Positions 63,605 through 64,000 of a stretch of DNA of 64,000 nucleotides are shown here, piece after piece. Position 1 is the first letter of the stretch, and each line of letters starts with the position of its first letter. The position numbers were made by a program, and so were the translations under genes. Source of the DNA: Patiria pectinifera (Eukaryota > Echinodermata > Asteroidea > Valvatida > Asterinidae); NCBI GenBank assembly GCA_029964075.1, contig CM057129.1:12949430-13013429 (forward strand). Reading direction: 5' to 3'. The notes under the pieces are model-generated. The model did no database searches, was not told the DNA's origin, and saw only the letters and a program-made list of their open reading frames with translations.

Positions 63605-63830
63605 TTTGGAAACAATTTATAGAGTTATTATTAAGCAAGGGAAAACCCGACGCCCAGATTATTTACATAATTGGGTTTTACCTTTCAACGACGTATTTTA
63701 AGAAGCACTTTATACTCGATGTTGTCCAGAGTAACTGTGAGAAAAAAATTCACAAACCACTCGGGTGGGACTCAAACCCATAACCTCCTGTTTACAAGTG
63801 CAGACGTCTGCTTACTGTAGAGATGTTTTT
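63605..63830 (-). mobile_element. tRNA-derived SINE in a CDK7 intron
   Basis: The minus-strand head has GGTTATGGGTTTGAGTCCCA (B-box like), followed by CACCCGAGTGGTTTGTGAAT and a body toward the CDK7 exon. It lies in the same orientation as CDK7. Confidence 0.7.
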
Positions 63831-64000
63831 TATAAGTACCTCATTTAGATTTGTAAACTTTTTGGGTTTTTCAATGGAACTAAACCCTCATTCTAATAAA
63901 AAAAGGAATAGAGATTGTGCACTCCCACATGCCTCCCATCTTCTCTACCATTTTGACATCCAAAATTTTATCTGAAAATCCTAAGATCATAAACCACATC
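63831..64000. other. CDK7 intron continuing past the window
   Basis: No exon recognised before the right edge. Confidence 0.6.

Overview
This is a gene-poor, AT-rich, repeat-dense piece of an animal genome. Genes have spliced exons and GT-AG introns. tRNA-derived SINEs, MITE-like inverted repeats and frequent ACATGTAC and TAGGCCTA words point to an invertebrate deuterostome. An echinoderm is my best guess, inferred from overall sequence texture and not from any diagnostic gene. I found no bacterial operon, CRISPR array, structural RNA gene, or retrovirus or LTR element.

Two host genes are supported. (1) On the minus strand at the right edge lie the last three coding exons of cyclin-dependent kinase 7 (63404-63590, 62452-62601, 61140-61304). 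They run in frame from just after the T-loop to the stop, with a poly(A) signal about 40 bases beyond. (2) On the plus strand, two exons (30341-30539 and 33019-33069) join in phase into the C-terminal part of a small protein with 12 cysteines, probably secreted, followed by a poly(A) signal. I do not recognise this family, and its first exon or exons were not found. The two genes face each other tail to tail across about 28 kb with no other convincing exon.

The rest is mobile-element debris and intergenic DNA. Left part (1-17 kb): a copy of a dispersed repeat at the edge, a 35-bp minisatellite (1.08-1.54 kb), a complete non-autonomous hAT element packed with GACTCGAGTC words and flanked by a perfect 8-bp target duplication (5.95-6.53 kb), a small mariner-type MITE (7.96-8.15 kb), a 985-bp inverted-repeat element rich in AACCCGG words (9.55-10.53 kb) with a small relative beside it, and an element built of ACTCGAGTACTCG words (13.97-14.48 kb). 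Middle (17-36 kb): several SINEs, an element of CCCGACCCG words inserted in an older repeat (20.38-21.01 kb), the cysteine-rich gene, and a MITE at 35.98-36.25 kb. Right part (36-64 kb): more minisatellites, a TTAA-flanked MITE (40.8-41.3 kb), a tandem repeat pair (45.8-46.4 kb) related to the left window edge, a MITE (47.36-47.56 kb) with a relative inside a CDK7 intron, large hairpins, and CDK7 itself.

The most interesting signals are the unrecognised cysteine-rich gene and a recurring element design: at least six dispersed elements each filled with degenerate copies of their own short, often palindromic word. Exon calls rest on reading frame, splice sites and remembered family sequence. 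No database search was possible.
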